From: Neoroseomonas marina
Lineage (GTDB): Bacteria; Pseudomonadota; Alphaproteobacteria; Acetobacterales; Acetobacteraceae
Assembly: GCF_012927745.1 (NCBI RefSeq)
Contig: NZ_JABBKX010000006.1
Coordinates: 1-64,000, forward strand
DNA length: 64,000 bases
Direction of reading: 5' to 3'
Every line of letters starts with the position of its first letter. Within the stretch, counting starts at the first letter, position 1. The notes under the pieces are model-generated. The model did no database searches. It was given only the letters and a program-made list of their open reading frames with translations, and was not told where the DNA came from. Positions 26,721-36,483 of this stretch are shown here, piece by piece. A program made the position numbers and the translations under genes.

Positions 26721-27329
26721 TCAGTCGCGGCGCGCGAGCCAGACGGTATGACCGCCGCATTCGGGGTCGTTCGCGACGTGGGCCTGAACGGCAAAGCGGT
26801 TCGCGGCGAGCAGCGACCGGTATTCAGCCGCATCCAGGCTGGCATGGAACAACGGTTCGCCGCCGAGGCGTCCCATCGCGATGCCATGGCTGGGCCCCGA
26901 GGTGAACATCAGCGCGGCACCTGGCGCGGCATGGTCCGCAAAACGGCGGAACATCGCGCGTTGGTCGTCATGGCAGAGGTGGAAGAAGCTGTCCCACGCG
27001 AGGAGGGCATCGAAACGGCGTCCGAGCGCGAGGCCGCGCATGTCCGCAACGATCCAGTCGTGCCCCGGCAGGGCGGCCTGCGCCATGGCGATCATCTCGG
27101 GGGAGGAATCGACCCCCGTGATGGCGTGCCCGAGGCTGGCGAGATGCGCCGCGACCGGTCGTCCTGGCCCGCATCCGAGATCGAGCACCATCCCCTTGGG
27201 CGGCAGCAGCGCGGCGAAGCGCGCCAGCCATCCGGCCTCGACGCCGGGTTCGGTCCCGCGCGCCGCGGCCCAGGCCGCAGCGTGGCGCCGGTAGAGGCCG
27301 ACGATCCGGCCGGCCTCCTCCTCGTTCAA
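26721..27329 (-). CDS. Class I SAM-dependent methyltransferase
   Basis: A 202-residue protein with motif [10 protein letters not shown] at residues 48-56, the acidic loop [12 protein letters not shown] and a later [13 protein letters not shown]. No ATG fits upstream of the domain; the best start is a TTG at 27329 that overlaps the prs stop (TTGA), giving [15 protein letters not shown]. The substrate is unknown. Coupling to prs is positional and may not reflect shared function. Confidence 0.78.
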   Translation of the reverse strand: MNEEEAGRIVGLYRRHAAAWAAARGTEPGVEAGWLARFAALLPPKGMVLDLGCGPGRPVAAHLASLGHAITGVDSSPEMIAMAQAALPGHDWIVADMRGLALGRRFDALLAWDSFFHLCHDDQRAMFRRFADHAAPGAALMFTSGPSHGIAMGRLGGEPLFHASLDAAEYRSLLAANRFAVQAHVANDPECGGHTVWLARRD

Positions 27330-28258
27330 TTGAACAGCGAGGAGACCGAGGATTCCTCGCTGATGCGCTTCATCGCCTCGGCGAGCAGCGGCGCGATGGT
27401 GAGCTGGCGGATGTTGCGCGACACGCGCACCGCCTCGGTGGCCTGGATCGAGTCGGTGACCGTCATCATCTCGATCGGCGCCGCACCGATGCGCGCGACG
27501 GCGCCACCCGAGAAGACGCCGTGGGTGACGTAGACGCCGGCCGACTTGGCGCCGTTCTTCAGCAGGGCCTCGGCCGCGTTGCACAGCGTGCCGCCGGAAT
27601 CGACGATGTCGTCGACCAGCAGGCAGTGGCGGCCCTCGACCTCGCCGATCACGTTCATCACTTCCGACACGCCGGCGCGCGGGCGCCGCTTGTCGATGAT
27701 GGCGAGATCGACCCCGAGCCGCGCCGCGATGGCGCGGGCGCGCACCACGCCGCCGACGTCGGGGGAGACGATCATCAGCTCCCGCCCGTTGTAGCGTTCC
27801 TGGATGTCGCGGGAGAACAGCGGCGCGGCGAAGAGGTTGTCCACCGGGATGTCGAAGAAGCCCTGGATCTGCGCGGCATGCAGGTCCATCGTCAGCACGC
27901 GGTCGGCGCCGGCCGTGGTGATCAGGTTGGCCACCAGCTTGGCGCTGATCGGCGTGCGGGGGCCGGACTTACGGTCCTGCCGGGCATAGCCGAAATAGGG
28001 GATCACGGCCGTGATGCGCCGCGCGGAACCGCGCTTCAGCGCATCGAGCGTGATCAGCAGCTCCAGCAGGTTGTCATTGGCCGGGTAGCTCGTGGACTGG
28101 ACCACGAACACATCCTCGCCGCGGACGTTCTCGTGGATCTCCACGAACACCTCCATGTCCGCGAAACGGCGGACGGAGGCGTTGGTCAGCGGGATGCCGC
28201 AGGCGGCGGCGACAGCCTCGGCCAGAGGGCGGTTACTGTTGCAGGCGACGATCTTCAT
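27326..28258 (-). CDS. prs: Ribose-phosphate pyrophosphokinase
   Basis: A 310-residue PRPP synthase that makes phosphoribosyl pyrophosphate from ribose-5-phosphate and ATP for nucleotide, histidine and tryptophan synthesis. Motifs include the ATP-binding NDNLLELL region, the flexible-loop [15 protein letters not shown] and the PRPP-binding [10 protein letters not shown]. The ATG at 28258 gives the standard [13 protein letters not shown] start and a typical length. It diverges from the YD-like repeat gene. Confidence 0.96.
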   Translation of the reverse strand: MKIVACNSNRPLAEAVAAACGIPLTNASVRRFADMEVFVEIHENVRGEDVFVVQSTSYPANDNLLELLITLDALKRGSARRITAVIPYFGYARQDRKSGPRTPISAKLVANLITTAGADRVLTMDLHAAQIQGFFDIPVDNLFAAPLFSRDIQERYNGRELMIVSPDVGGVVRARAIAARLGVDLAIIDKRRPRAGVSEVMNVIGEVEGRHCLLVDDIVDSGGTLCNAAEALLKNGAKSAGVYVTHGVFSGGAVARIGAAPIEMMTVTDSIQATEAVRVSRNIRQLTIAPLLAEAMKRISEESSVSSLFN

Positions 28259-28402
28259 GGCCGGGGGGCTCCGGGCGCCGTGGCGCGGGCGGTGTCGGGA
28301 GGGCGGCGGGTTCGTAGCAACGTGACGAAGATGTGTAAATCTGCCCGCCATACCGTCGCCGCAGGGCCGTATCACGCTGCCCCCGTTCTGAGGACCCCAC
28401 GC

Positions 28403-28831
28403 ATGCGCCGCGTCACCGCGCTGACCCTCGCGATTGCCCTGCTTGCCGGCGGCGTCGCCGCCCAGACCACCCGGGAATTCGATGCCCAGGGCCGGATGAC
28501 CGGCCGCAGCGACGGCACGGGGGACGTCCGTCACTTTGATGCCGGCGGGCGGCTCATCGGCCGGTCCCAGACGACGGGCAACACGACGCGGCACTTCGAC
28601 TCGGCCGGGCGGGCGATGGGCTACAGCGAAACCCATGGCGCCGTGACGCGTCATTACGATGCCGCCGGCCGGCTCACCGGTTCGACCGATTGGCACGGGA
28701 ACACGGCCCGGCTGCGCGACGCCCAGGGCCGCTCGATCGGGCGCATCGAGCGCCATGGCGACACCTGGCGCCGCTACGACGCCCAGGGGCGTCTGGTGGC
28801 GCGAGGCACCGGCCCCGCGCCGAACCGCTGA
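28403..28831 (+). CDS. Exported 20-residue repeat protein (YD-like)
   Basis: A 142-residue protein with a signal peptide ([21 protein letters not shown]) followed by six tandem copies of a unit of about 20 residues. Each unit begins [FYR]-D-x-x-G-R, at residues 26, 45, 65, 85, 105 and 125, and ends in a threonine/histidine/arginine-rich turn. The pattern resembles short RHS/YD repeats, which usually form beta-sheet shells in far larger proteins. Here the repeats make up almost the whole mature protein. Function is unknown; periplasmic location is likely. Confidence 0.75.
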   Translation: MRRVTALTLAIALLAGGVAAQTTREFDAQGRMTGRSDGTGDVRHFDAGGRLIGRSQTTGNTTRHFDSAGRAMGYSETHGAVTRHYDAAGRLTGSTDWHGNTARLRDAQGRSIGRIERHGDTWRRYDAQGRLVARGTGPAPNR

Positions 28832-28873
28832 GTGGATGCGCCGCGCGGCGCACCCGGAAGCGTTGCGAGGCCG

Positions 28874-29317
28874 CTACTTCTTGGCCTTCGCCATCAGCCC
28901 CTTCACCTCGTCCATCGCCTCGGTGAAGCGCTTGTTGAGCAGAGAGATCGCCTCGCTGTTCGACCGCTGGATGAGATCCGCGATCTCCTGCAGGTTCGCC
29001 ACCGCCTTCTCGTAGGTCGACTTGGCGAGCTCCGCCTGCTTGGCCGCCTTGTCCTGCGGGGCTTCGGCCGAGGCGAGGGACTTCATCGCCTCGGTCATCT
29101 CGGCCACCGAGGACTGCAGGATCTCCATGTGGCGGCGCGCGACGGCCTGCGCGCCCTCGAGCGCGACGCGGTTCGCGGCCGACAGGGCCTCGATATTCTT
29201 CCGCTGGGCCGTCGCGACCGCTTCCATGTCCGGCATGGCGGGCATGTTGGGCATCTTGAAGTCGGCGAACATCTTGAAGACGTCCATGTCGGGCTTGAAA
29301 CCGAACGGATCGGCCAT
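28874..29317 (-). CDS. Phasin family protein
   Basis: A 147-residue helical, amphipathic protein of the phasin_2 family (polyhydroxyalkanoate granule coat). The N-terminus is Met/Phe/Pro-rich (FKMPNMPAMPDMEAV). It is followed by AQRKNIEALSAANRVALEGAQAVARRHMEI, a hallmark of the family, and a lysine-rich tail AKAKK. It suggests the organism stores PHA, though no PHA synthase is in this window. Confidence 0.88.
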   Translation of the reverse strand: MADPFGFKPDMDVFKMFADFKMPNMPAMPDMEAVATAQRKNIEALSAANRVALEGAQAVARRHMEILQSSVAEMTEAMKSLASAEAPQDKAAKQAELAKSTYEKAVANLQEIADLIQRSNSEAISLLNKRFTEAMDEVKGLMAKAKK

Positions 29318-29409
29318 CCTGCTCTCCCCTCGTTGCCCGAAAAGCCTAGAGCAGAACGCCGCCGCGGCGATACAGGAACTCGCGGCCGCGAACATTCGTC
29401 ATGGTTGGG

Positions 29410-30024
29410 TCATGCCTGATCCGGCATGACCTCCGGATCGGCGGCGGAAGCATCGCGCGCCATGATGCCCACCGTGCGCGCCATCTGCTCCGCCCGGTCG
29501 AGCGCGCGGTCGAGCGCCGCCATGGTGTGCCCGAGATCCTCGCTCTCGTCTTCCGCCCAGGCGCGGACGGTGGCGAGCCAGACGCCCACGACGCCGAGCG
29601 CCATGGCCCGCCGGGCGCAGCCCTCGCCGCCGATCTCCGCGGCGTCGAGCATCCAGCGCATCGACATCGCGATGCGCGGGGCGAGGACCGCAGCCAGGCC
29701 CGGGTCGCGCCGCAGATGCGCGAGGAAGCGCAGGATGCCCGCCCGGTGGGGCTGCATCGCGTCGAACCGGCGCATCAGCACGTCGAAGAGCCGGTCCCGC
29801 GCCGCGCCGCCCTGACCCGGCACGGTCCCGTCGAGCACCGCCCGGTCGACGACCCGCCCATGCAGCACGAGGGCATCGAGCCTGGTCGGGAAGCGGTCCC
29901 GCAGTGTCGCCAGCGGCACCCCGGACTCGGCCGACAGGCGACCCATGGTCAGCCCGTCCCAGCCATGCGCTGCGACCACGCGCCACAGCGCGCCAATGAG
30001 GGCGTCGTCGTTCGTCTCGCTCAT
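29410..30024 (-). CDS. TetR-family transcriptional regulator
   Basis: A 204-residue protein with an N-terminal helix-turn-helix of TetR type (LTMGRLSAESGVPLATLRDRF) and an all-helical ligand/dimer domain. The recognition helix departs from the usual YxYFxxK pattern (here LRDRFPT). It may be specific to a subgroup of COQ9/TetR-like proteins in alphaproteobacteria. It lies 26 bases after proC on the same strand. Confidence 0.75.
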   Translation of the reverse strand: MSETNDDALIGALWRVVAAHGWDGLTMGRLSAESGVPLATLRDRFPTRLDALVLHGRVVDRAVLDGTVPGQGGAARDRLFDVLMRRFDAMQPHRAGILRFLAHLRRDPGLAAVLAPRIAMSMRWMLDAAEIGGEGCARRAMALGVVGVWLATVRAWAEDESEDLGHTMAALDRALDRAEQMARTVGIMARDASAADPEVMPDQA

Positions 30025-30049
30025 GGAGCCAGGATATGGGGGGTTGGGC

Positions 30050-30862
30050 TCAGCCCGCCAGTTCCCGCGCGCGATCCGTCGCGGCCGCGATGGCCTTCGA
30101 CATCAGCGCGGGCCAGGCATCGGGTTCCATGAGAACGTTCAGAGCCCGTTCCGTGGTGCCCTTGGGGCTCGTCACGGCCTTGCGGAGGTCGGCGGCATCC
30201 TGCGGGCTGGCCGCGAGCAGCGCGCCGGACCCCGCGACGGTCGCCCGCGCCATGCGGCGCGCCAGGTCGGCCGGCAAGCCCTGTTCGATGGCCGCCTTCT
30301 CCAGCACTTCGGCCAGCAGGAAGACATAGGCGGGCCCGCCGCCGGACACGGCGGTGACCGGGTTGATCTGATCCTCCTCGGCCACCCAGGCCACCTCGCC
30401 CACGGCCTGGAGCAACGCATCGGCCAGCGCCTTCTGGGCGTCCGTCACGCCCGGCGCGGCGTAGGCGGCGGTGAAGCCCTGGCGCACGGCGGCGGGCGTA
30501 TTCGGCATGGCGCGGACGACGGCGGCGCGCTCGCCCAGCGCGGCGCGCATCGACGCCACCGACCGCCCGGCCATGATCGAGACGAACAGCGCACCGCCCG
30601 GCGCGAAACGCGCGAAGGCAGGCAGGCTGGCCGGGGCTTCCTGCGGCTTGATGGCCAGGATCACCGCCGCGGGGCGGAAGTCGGCCGGGATCGATGCCGC
30701 ATCGGGAACGATGCTTGCACGGCCGGCGAAGGCCGCGGCCGAAGCGGGGTAGGGTTCCACCACGACGGCACGGGACAGGCCGCGTTCCAGCCAGCCGGAC
30801 AGCATGGCGCCGCCCATCTTGCCGCAGCCGATCAGCAGGAGGTCCGGAAGGGTCTCGCTCAT
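30050..30862 (-). CDS. proC: Pyrroline-5-carboxylate reductase
   Basis: A 270-residue enzyme for the last step of proline synthesis. The Rossmann motif LLIGCGKMGGAML is at the N-terminus, VRAMPNTPAAV is in the middle, and AVSGGGPAYVF with SPKGTTERAL near the C-terminus is the substrate-binding signature. The ATG at 30862 follows the usual family start. It is followed by the TetR-like regulator on the same strand. Confidence 0.95.
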   Translation of the reverse strand: MSETLPDLLLIGCGKMGGAMLSGWLERGLSRAVVVEPYPASAAAFAGRASIVPDAASIPADFRPAAVILAIKPQEAPASLPAFARFAPGGALFVSIMAGRSVASMRAALGERAAVVRAMPNTPAAVRQGFTAAYAAPGVTDAQKALADALLQAVGEVAWVAEEDQINPVTAVSGGGPAYVFLLAEVLEKAAIEQGLPADLARRMARATVAGSGALLAASPQDAADLRKAVTSPKGTTERALNVLMEPDAWPALMSKAIAAATDRARELAG

Positions 30863-31051
30863 GCCCGGCACCGTGCCTCCTCGGGCCCGGCCGGGCAAGC
30901 GGGGGCACGGCCCGATCAGCACGGACTCGCAACGCTCACGGATCCGTGCAGTAATTCCTCGATTCCGGAGGCCGGAACCGGACAGGATGGCAGCCCCCGT
31001 TCCGCACCCCGTGCGGGAAGGTCGGGGTGGCGTGCCACGAGGCAGGAGCGG

Positions 31052-32695
31052 ATGGACGGGACGCTGGAAGCGATCGAAGCCGTGCGGTCGACCCGCGAGG
31101 CGGCGGCGCGCACCCGGCGCTGGCGCTTCGCGGAATGGATGGGGCGCATCAGCACCCGCGCCGGCATCGTCAGCATCCTCTTCCTGCTCACCGTCGGTCT
31201 GCTGGCCGGCAATGCCGCGACGAACCTCGCGCGGCAATCGGCGATCGTCGAGGAACTCGGCGTGCGCGTCCGCCTGGCGGACGAGGCGGTCAGCACCTTC
31301 GCCGCCAGCGTGAACAGCTACGGCACGGCGTTCAACACGATGGCGGCCACCGCCGGCCAGCCGAACGCCTTGCCGCCGCGCATCGTCATGCAGGGCACCC
31401 AGCTCCTCGCCGCGTTCCGCGAGGTCGAGGCGCTGTTCGGCGGCGAGATCGACAGCGTCGTCCTGGGCGGGGCGCGCGACATGAGCCGCCGCATCGGCGG
31501 CCTGTCCGAGCGCGCGCAGCAGGCGTTCGCCGCACGGCGTCGCGCGGATCTCGTTCCGCTGCAGGACGAATGGCTCGACATCCAGGTCGCCTTCAACCGC
31601 TTCGCGGATGCGGCGCGCGACGCCTCCCGCGCGCGGGCCGAGGCGAGCGTCGCGAGCGCGCGCCGGATCGCGGGCGACGCCCGCATCGTCACCATGCTCG
31701 GCACCGGCCTCGGCGTCTTCGCGGCGCTGCTGACCTGGTACGTGTTGGTGACGACCATCACCCGGCCGGTCGGCGCGCTGGCGCGGACCATGACCCAGGT
31801 CGCGCGCGGCGACGTCGCGACCGATGTGCCGCTGACCGATCGCGAGGACCAGCTCGGCCAGATGGCGCGTGCCGTCGTGATCTTCCGCGACAACCTCAAC
31901 GTCACGCGCAGCCTCGCCGACCGCGCGCTCGACGGCGCGCGGCAGACGGCGAGCTCGACGACCCAGGCGTCCCAGGCCATCGGGAGCATCTCGGACGGTG
32001 CCTCGAAGCAGCTGAGCGAGCTGCGCGCCTTCGCCGCCTCGCTGGCCGACAGCGCCGAGCAGATCCGCCTGGTCGGCCAGAACACCCAGGATGCGAGTGC
32101 GCGCGCGAGCGACGCGAAGACGCTGCTCGCCGACAGCGTGCACCGCATCCGCGACCTGGTGCAGATCGTCGAGGGCGTGGGCGACGACGCCGAGCGGGTG
32201 AACCGCATCGCCGCCTCGATCGCGCAGATGGCGACGCAGACCAACATCCTCGCGATCAACGCCGCCATTGAGGCCGCGCGCGCCGGCGAGCACGGCCGCG
32301 GCCTCGCGGTGGTGGCCGAGGAGGTGCGCCAGCTCGCGGCGAACACCGAGGGGCTGGCGACCGAGATCGCCGACCTCGTCCGCGGTGCCGGCCAGCGCAC
32401 GCGCGAGGGCGGGGCGGCGGCGAAGAATGTCGGCGTCTCGGTCGACCGGCTCGAAGGGCTGGTGGCCGAGAGCGCGCGACTGGCGAGCGACATCGCGACC
32501 GCCATGGACCAGCAGCAGGCGACCGTCCGGCAATTGGGAGAGCGCGTGAACACCTTGACCCTGATCGGCCAGTCCAGCGCGACGGCGGCCGAGCAATTGA
32601 CCGGCACCATGGTCGAACTGTCCCGCCAGGCCGCGGATACGCGCGTGGCCGTCGAATCCGTCGCCGGCGGCGCGAAGCTGGGGCGCAACCTGTGA
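31052..32695 (+). CDS. Methyl-accepting chemotaxis protein
   Basis: A 547-residue transmembrane receptor. TM1 is at about residues 39-55, the periplasmic sensor at 56-210 (helical, no recognised ligand domain), TM2 at 211-235 and HAMP at 236-290. The signalling domain has the hairpin tip AINAAIEAARAGEHGRGLAVVAEEVRQLA. It lacks the C-terminal pentapeptide used for CheR/CheB tethering. GGAG precedes the ATG. The stop overlaps the phosphatase start by GTGA, so receptor and effector are co-translated. Confidence 0.93.
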   Translation: MDGTLEAIEAVRSTREAAARTRRWRFAEWMGRISTRAGIVSILFLLTVGLLAGNAATNLARQSAIVEELGVRVRLADEAVSTFAASVNSYGTAFNTMAATAGQPNALPPRIVMQGTQLLAAFREVEALFGGEIDSVVLGGARDMSRRIGGLSERAQQAFAARRRADLVPLQDEWLDIQVAFNRFADAARDASRARAEASVASARRIAGDARIVTMLGTGLGVFAALLTWYVLVTTITRPVGALARTMTQVARGDVATDVPLTDREDQLGQMARAVVIFRDNLNVTRSLADRALDGARQTASSTTQASQAIGSISDGASKQLSELRAFAASLADSAEQIRLVGQNTQDASARASDAKTLLADSVHRIRDLVQIVEGVGDDAERVNRIAASIAQMATQTNILAINAAIEAARAGEHGRGLAVVAEEVRQLAANTEGLATEIADLVRGAGQRTREGGAAAKNVGVSVDRLEGLVAESARLASDIATAMDQQQATVRQLGERVNTLTLIGQSSATAAEQLTGTMVELSRQAADTRVAVESVAGGAKLGRNL

Positions 32696-33873
32696 CCGCG
32701 CCCGTCGCGCCGCCCGTCGCGGCCTCCATCCTCGTGGTCGACGACAGCGCCTTCAACCGGCTGCTGCTGACGCGCCGCCTCGCCGAGCTCGGCTACCATG
32801 ACGTCGCGCTGGCCGAGGACGGGCAGCAGGGGCTCGAGGCCATCGCCGCGCGCGCCTTCGATGCCGTGCTGCTCGACATCGAGATGCCGGGCCTCGACGG
32901 CATCGGCGTGCTCGACCGGCTGCGCGGGCTGGGGGCCGTGGCCCCGCCGGTGATCGTCATCTCCGCGCTGACCGAGATGGCGGCGATCGTCCGTTGCATC
33001 GAGCTCGGCGCCGAGGATTTCCTGCCCAAGAACTTCGACCCGACGCTGCTGCGCGCGCGGCTGTCGACGGTGCTCGAGAAGAAGCGGCTCCGCGACCTCG
33101 CGGCGCAGCGCCTCGCGGCGCTGGAGGCGGAGCTCGAGAGCGCGCGCTCGGCGCAGGTCTCGCTCGTGCCGCACGATTTCGCGGCGATCATCGCGGGCGA
33201 CCTGATCGACGTCTATGCGGCGATGATCCCGGCGCGGCAGGTCGGCGGCGACCTGTACGACGCGGTGCGGCTGAACGAGCGGACGGTGCTGTTCGCGGTC
33301 GGCGACGTCTCGGGCAAGGGGGCGCCGGCGGCGCTGACCATGGCGCGCAGCATGGGGCTCGTGCGCGCCTCGGCGCGGCTCTGCGCCGAGCGGCACTGCC
33401 CGCCCGATCCCGGCGAGCTGTTGACCATCGCCAATGACGACCTCGCCCGCGACAACGAGGACATGACCTTCGTCACCGCGGCGCTCGGCGTCATCGACCT
33501 CGAGACCGGGGAAGGGGCGATCGCCATTGCGGCGCATGACGCCCCGTTCCTGCTGCGCGACGACGCGCCGCCGCGCGATTTCGGCCCCTTCGGGCGGCAG
33601 CCGCCGCTCGGCGCGCGGGAAGGTACGGTCTATCGCAGCGAGCCCTTCCGCCTGGCGCGGGGCGAGGCGCTGCTGGTCTTCTCCGACGGCGTGACGGAAG
33701 CCGAGAACGCGGCCGGCGAGGCGTTGGAGCGCGAGGGCCTGTACCGCGCGCTGGCGGGCCTCGGGGCCGATCCGCGCAAGGTGGTGGATGGCGTGCTCGC
33801 CGCGGCGGCCACATTCGCCGATGGCACGCCGCAATCGGACGACATCACGGCGCTTGCGATCCGCATGCGCTGA
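32692..33873 (+). CDS. Response regulator with SpoIIE-type PP2C phosphatase output
   Basis: A 393-residue protein. Residues 12-130 are a receiver domain with the acid pocket D17/D18 and phospho-acceptor D62 in LLDIEMPGLDG. A coiled linker (about 130-165) joins a SpoIIE/RsbU phosphatase, with metal-binding motifs QVGGDLYD, VGDVSGKG, FSDGVTEAEN and QSDDITA all present. Such proteins dephosphorylate a STAS anti-anti-sigma partner. A STAS gene and an RsbW-like kinase lie at 38447-39241. The start is a GTG overlapping the receptor stop. Confidence 0.92.
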   Translation: MTAPVAPPVAASILVVDDSAFNRLLLTRRLAELGYHDVALAEDGQQGLEAIAARAFDAVLLDIEMPGLDGIGVLDRLRGLGAVAPPVIVISALTEMAAIVRCIELGAEDFLPKNFDPTLLRARLSTVLEKKRLRDLAAQRLAALEAELESARSAQVSLVPHDFAAIIAGDLIDVYAAMIPARQVGGDLYDAVRLNERTVLFAVGDVSGKGAPAALTMARSMGLVRASARLCAERHCPPDPGELLTIANDDLARDNEDMTFVTAALGVIDLETGEGAIAIAAHDAPFLLRDDAPPRDFGPFGRQPPLGAREGTVYRSEPFRLARGEALLVFSDGVTEAENAAGEALEREGLYRALAGLGADPRKVVDGVLAAAATFADGTPQSDDITALAIRMR

Positions 33874-33882
33874 CCGGGTGGG

Positions 33883-36483
33883 TCAGGCGGGCGCCAGCCC
33901 GTCGGGTTCCAGGACCACCACCGGTTCACCGGTGCCGAGCACGCCGACGCCGCCCACGCCGGGCAGGGCGGCGAGCGTCGGGTGCAGCGGGCGCAGCAGC
34001 AGGTCGACGCGCCGGCTGACCCGGCCGACCGACAGGCCGATCCGCCGCCCGCCCGCACCGCGCAGCAGCAGGATGCCGCCCGGTTCGCCCGGCACCGGCA
34101 GGCCGAGCGCGGCCTCCAGCGAGACGACCGGCGGCAGTTCCCCCGCGCTGCCGAGGGTGCCGGTGTGCAGCACCGCCTCGACGCGCGCGACGGGCAGGGC
34201 GTAGGGGTGGCCGCCGGCCTCGACCAGCAGCACCGGGGCCATGGCGGCCGAGAGCGGCAGGTCGAGCACGAATTCCGTCCCCGCGCCCGGGCGGCTCGAC
34301 ACCGTCACCGATCCGCCGGCGCGGTGGACCGCGTCCTCCACCACGTCGAGGCCGACGCCGCGGCCCGAGGTCGCGCTGACGCGGTCCTTGGTCGAGAAGC
34401 CGGGGCGGAACAGCAGGCGGTGCACGCCGGTCTCGTCGAGGCGCGCGGCCTCGGCGCCGCCCACCACGCCACGGGCGACGGCGGCGCGGCGCACCGCCTC
34501 GGTGTCGATGCCCGCGCCGTCGTCGGCGACGGTGACGCGCACGCGGTCCGCGCCATGGCGTTCGGCGGCGATACGCAGGTGCGCGCGCGGCGGCTTGCCG
34601 GCGGCGCTGCGCTGCGCGGGGGGTTCGACGCCGTGGTCCACCGCGTTGCGCACCAGGTGCTGCAGGGGATCGGCGAGGATCTCAATCAGGCCGCGGTCGA
34701 TGCTGACCTCGCCGCCGGCGAGTTCGACCTCGATCTCCTTGCCGGCGGCTTCGGCCACCGCGCGGGCGATGCGCGGCATGCGGCCGAACAGGGCGGCGAG
34801 GGGTGTGACGCGCAGCTCCATCATCGCTTCGTTCAGCCGGCGCAGCGCGATGGTCAGGCGGTCGGCGGTGCCCTGCACCTCCTGCATGGTGGCGCTGACG
34901 CGGTCGGCGAGCGCGGCGGCCTCGGCGGCGCGTCCGGGCGGCAGGTCGCGCGTCAGGCTGGCGATGCGCGTGGCGAGGCCGCGGACCTCGGTGCGGCCCG
35001 CGACATCGGCGAGGGAGAGGCCGGCGGCGCGCACCTCGGCCTCGAGGGCGATGATGCCGTCCACGGTTTCCTGCCGCAGGCGCAGCGTGCCGCCGGCGGC
35101 GGGCGTGGCGGGCTCGCCGGCCGGCGTGGCGCCGAGCGGCGTCAGCGCGGCGACCAGCGTGCCGGCGGGATCGATGGCGGCGCGGCTCGCCTCGAAGGCG
35201 CGGGCATCGGCGGGGCCGGCGAGGAGCAGTTCCAGCACCGGCGGGTCGCTGCCGGGCAGCAGGCGGCTGGCCAGCGCCTCGGCGCCCTGGGCGGTGAGCC
35301 ATTCGATCAGCGCGGCCTCGCGCTCGACCGTCGCGAGGTGGCCGAGGCGGGCGCGGTAGAGGCCCCGCCCGGACGCGACCGCTGCGGCGGCGCGCTCGGC
35401 GCCTTCGGGGCCCAGTGTCGCGGCGAAGTCCGGCGGGATGCCGGGGGCGGCGACCGGTGCGGTGGGTTCCTCGGCCTGGGTGCGCAGGACGGCGAGGCCG
35501 CCGGTCGCGACCGCGCGCAGCCGGCCGGCGATCAGCGCGCGGCGGGCGGTGACGGCCGCGGCGGCGTCCGGCTCGGCGAGGCGGTCCCAGAGATCCTCGA
35601 CCGTGAGCAGCAGGTCCTCGAGCGGCGCCTCGCCGATCGCGGCGGCGATGCGCGCGCCGTCCCGTGCCGCGGCCACGCAGGCGGCGGGGTCGGCGCCGTC
35701 CAGCAATTCCGCCAGGGCGCCGAGGCGCGCCGGCAGCCCGGCCTGGCCCGAGGTCTCGGCCAATGCCTGCTGAAGCGCCGCCGCGCCGGCATCCTGGCCG
35801 GTCAGCGCCGAGAGCGCCACGAGACCGCGGCACAGATCCCCGAAGGCCGGCAATGCAGAGGGGCCGGCGCGTCGCGGCAGGGCGTCGAGCGTCGCCGCGA
35901 CGCGCCCCGCCCCCGCGGCGCGGGCGAGCGCCGCGAGCTCAGTGGCGAGCGTCGTCGCTTCGTGCGACGCGCCGGCCGCGAGCGGGGCGAGGTTCATCGC
36001 GACCTTGGCGGAGACCTCGGCGAGCACGGCGAAATGCCGCGCGGCCTGCGACGCCGCAGAAGGCGCCGATGCGGGTGGCGGTGCGGCGGCGGGCGGCGGC
36101 GTGGCCACCGCCGTGCCGTCCGCGACGGCGCCGAGCCGCGACAGCAGCGCCGCCGGGGCCGGGATGTCGCAATTCTCCCCGACCAGTCCGGCGCGCTGGC
36201 GGCGCATGGTGTCGACGGCCGCGACCAGCGCATTCGCCGCCTCCCCGACGATCGCCGCGCGGCCCTGGCGCGCCAGGCCGAGGATGTCCTCGCAGCGATG
36301 CGCCACCGCCATCATGCCCGCGCCGCCCAGCGCGCCGCTCATGCCCTTCAGCGAATGGAAGGCGCGGAAGAGGGAATCGATCGCCGCGCGATCGGCGACG
36401 CCGGCGGCGAGCAGGGTCTCGATGGTGTCGAGATGTTCCTCGCTCTCGGCCGCGAAGTGGTCGCGCAGGTCGTCGTCGATCAC
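33883..36483 (-). CDS. cheA: Chemotaxis histidine kinase CheA
   Basis: An 866-residue CheA. The P1 Hpt domain has phospho-accepting H43 in FHSLKG. A long Ala-rich middle region (about 130-520) has no recognised P2 domain. P3/P4 follow, with the N box HLVRNAVDHG, G1 VADDGAGID and G2 GRGVGLDVV. The C-terminal P5 is CheW-like. It starts with GTG, overlapping the upstream receiver gene as GTGA. It should phosphorylate the two receivers of this cluster (32692-33873 and 36480-37178). It is longer than most CheA proteins because of the middle region. Confidence 0.93.
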   Translation of the reverse strand: MIDDDLRDHFAAESEEHLDTIETLLAAGVADRAAIDSLFRAFHSLKGMSGALGGAGMMAVAHRCEDILGLARQGRAAIVGEAANALVAAVDTMRRQRAGLVGENCDIPAPAALLSRLGAVADGTAVATPPPAAAPPPASAPSAASQAARHFAVLAEVSAKVAMNLAPLAAGASHEATTLATELAALARAAGAGRVAATLDALPRRAGPSALPAFGDLCRGLVALSALTGQDAGAAALQQALAETSGQAGLPARLGALAELLDGADPAACVAAARDGARIAAAIGEAPLEDLLLTVEDLWDRLAEPDAAAAVTARRALIAGRLRAVATGGLAVLRTQAEEPTAPVAAPGIPPDFAATLGPEGAERAAAAVASGRGLYRARLGHLATVEREAALIEWLTAQGAEALASRLLPGSDPPVLELLLAGPADARAFEASRAAIDPAGTLVAALTPLGATPAGEPATPAAGGTLRLRQETVDGIIALEAEVRAAGLSLADVAGRTEVRGLATRIASLTRDLPPGRAAEAAALADRVSATMQEVQGTADRLTIALRRLNEAMMELRVTPLAALFGRMPRIARAVAEAAGKEIEVELAGGEVSIDRGLIEILADPLQHLVRNAVDHGVEPPAQRSAAGKPPRAHLRIAAERHGADRVRVTVADDGAGIDTEAVRRAAVARGVVGGAEAARLDETGVHRLLFRPGFSTKDRVSATSGRGVGLDVVEDAVHRAGGSVTVSSRPGAGTEFVLDLPLSAAMAPVLLVEAGGHPYALPVARVEAVLHTGTLGSAGELPPVVSLEAALGLPVPGEPGGILLLRGAGGRRIGLSVGRVSRRVDLLLRPLHPTLAALPGVGGVGVLGTGEPVVVLEPDGLAPA

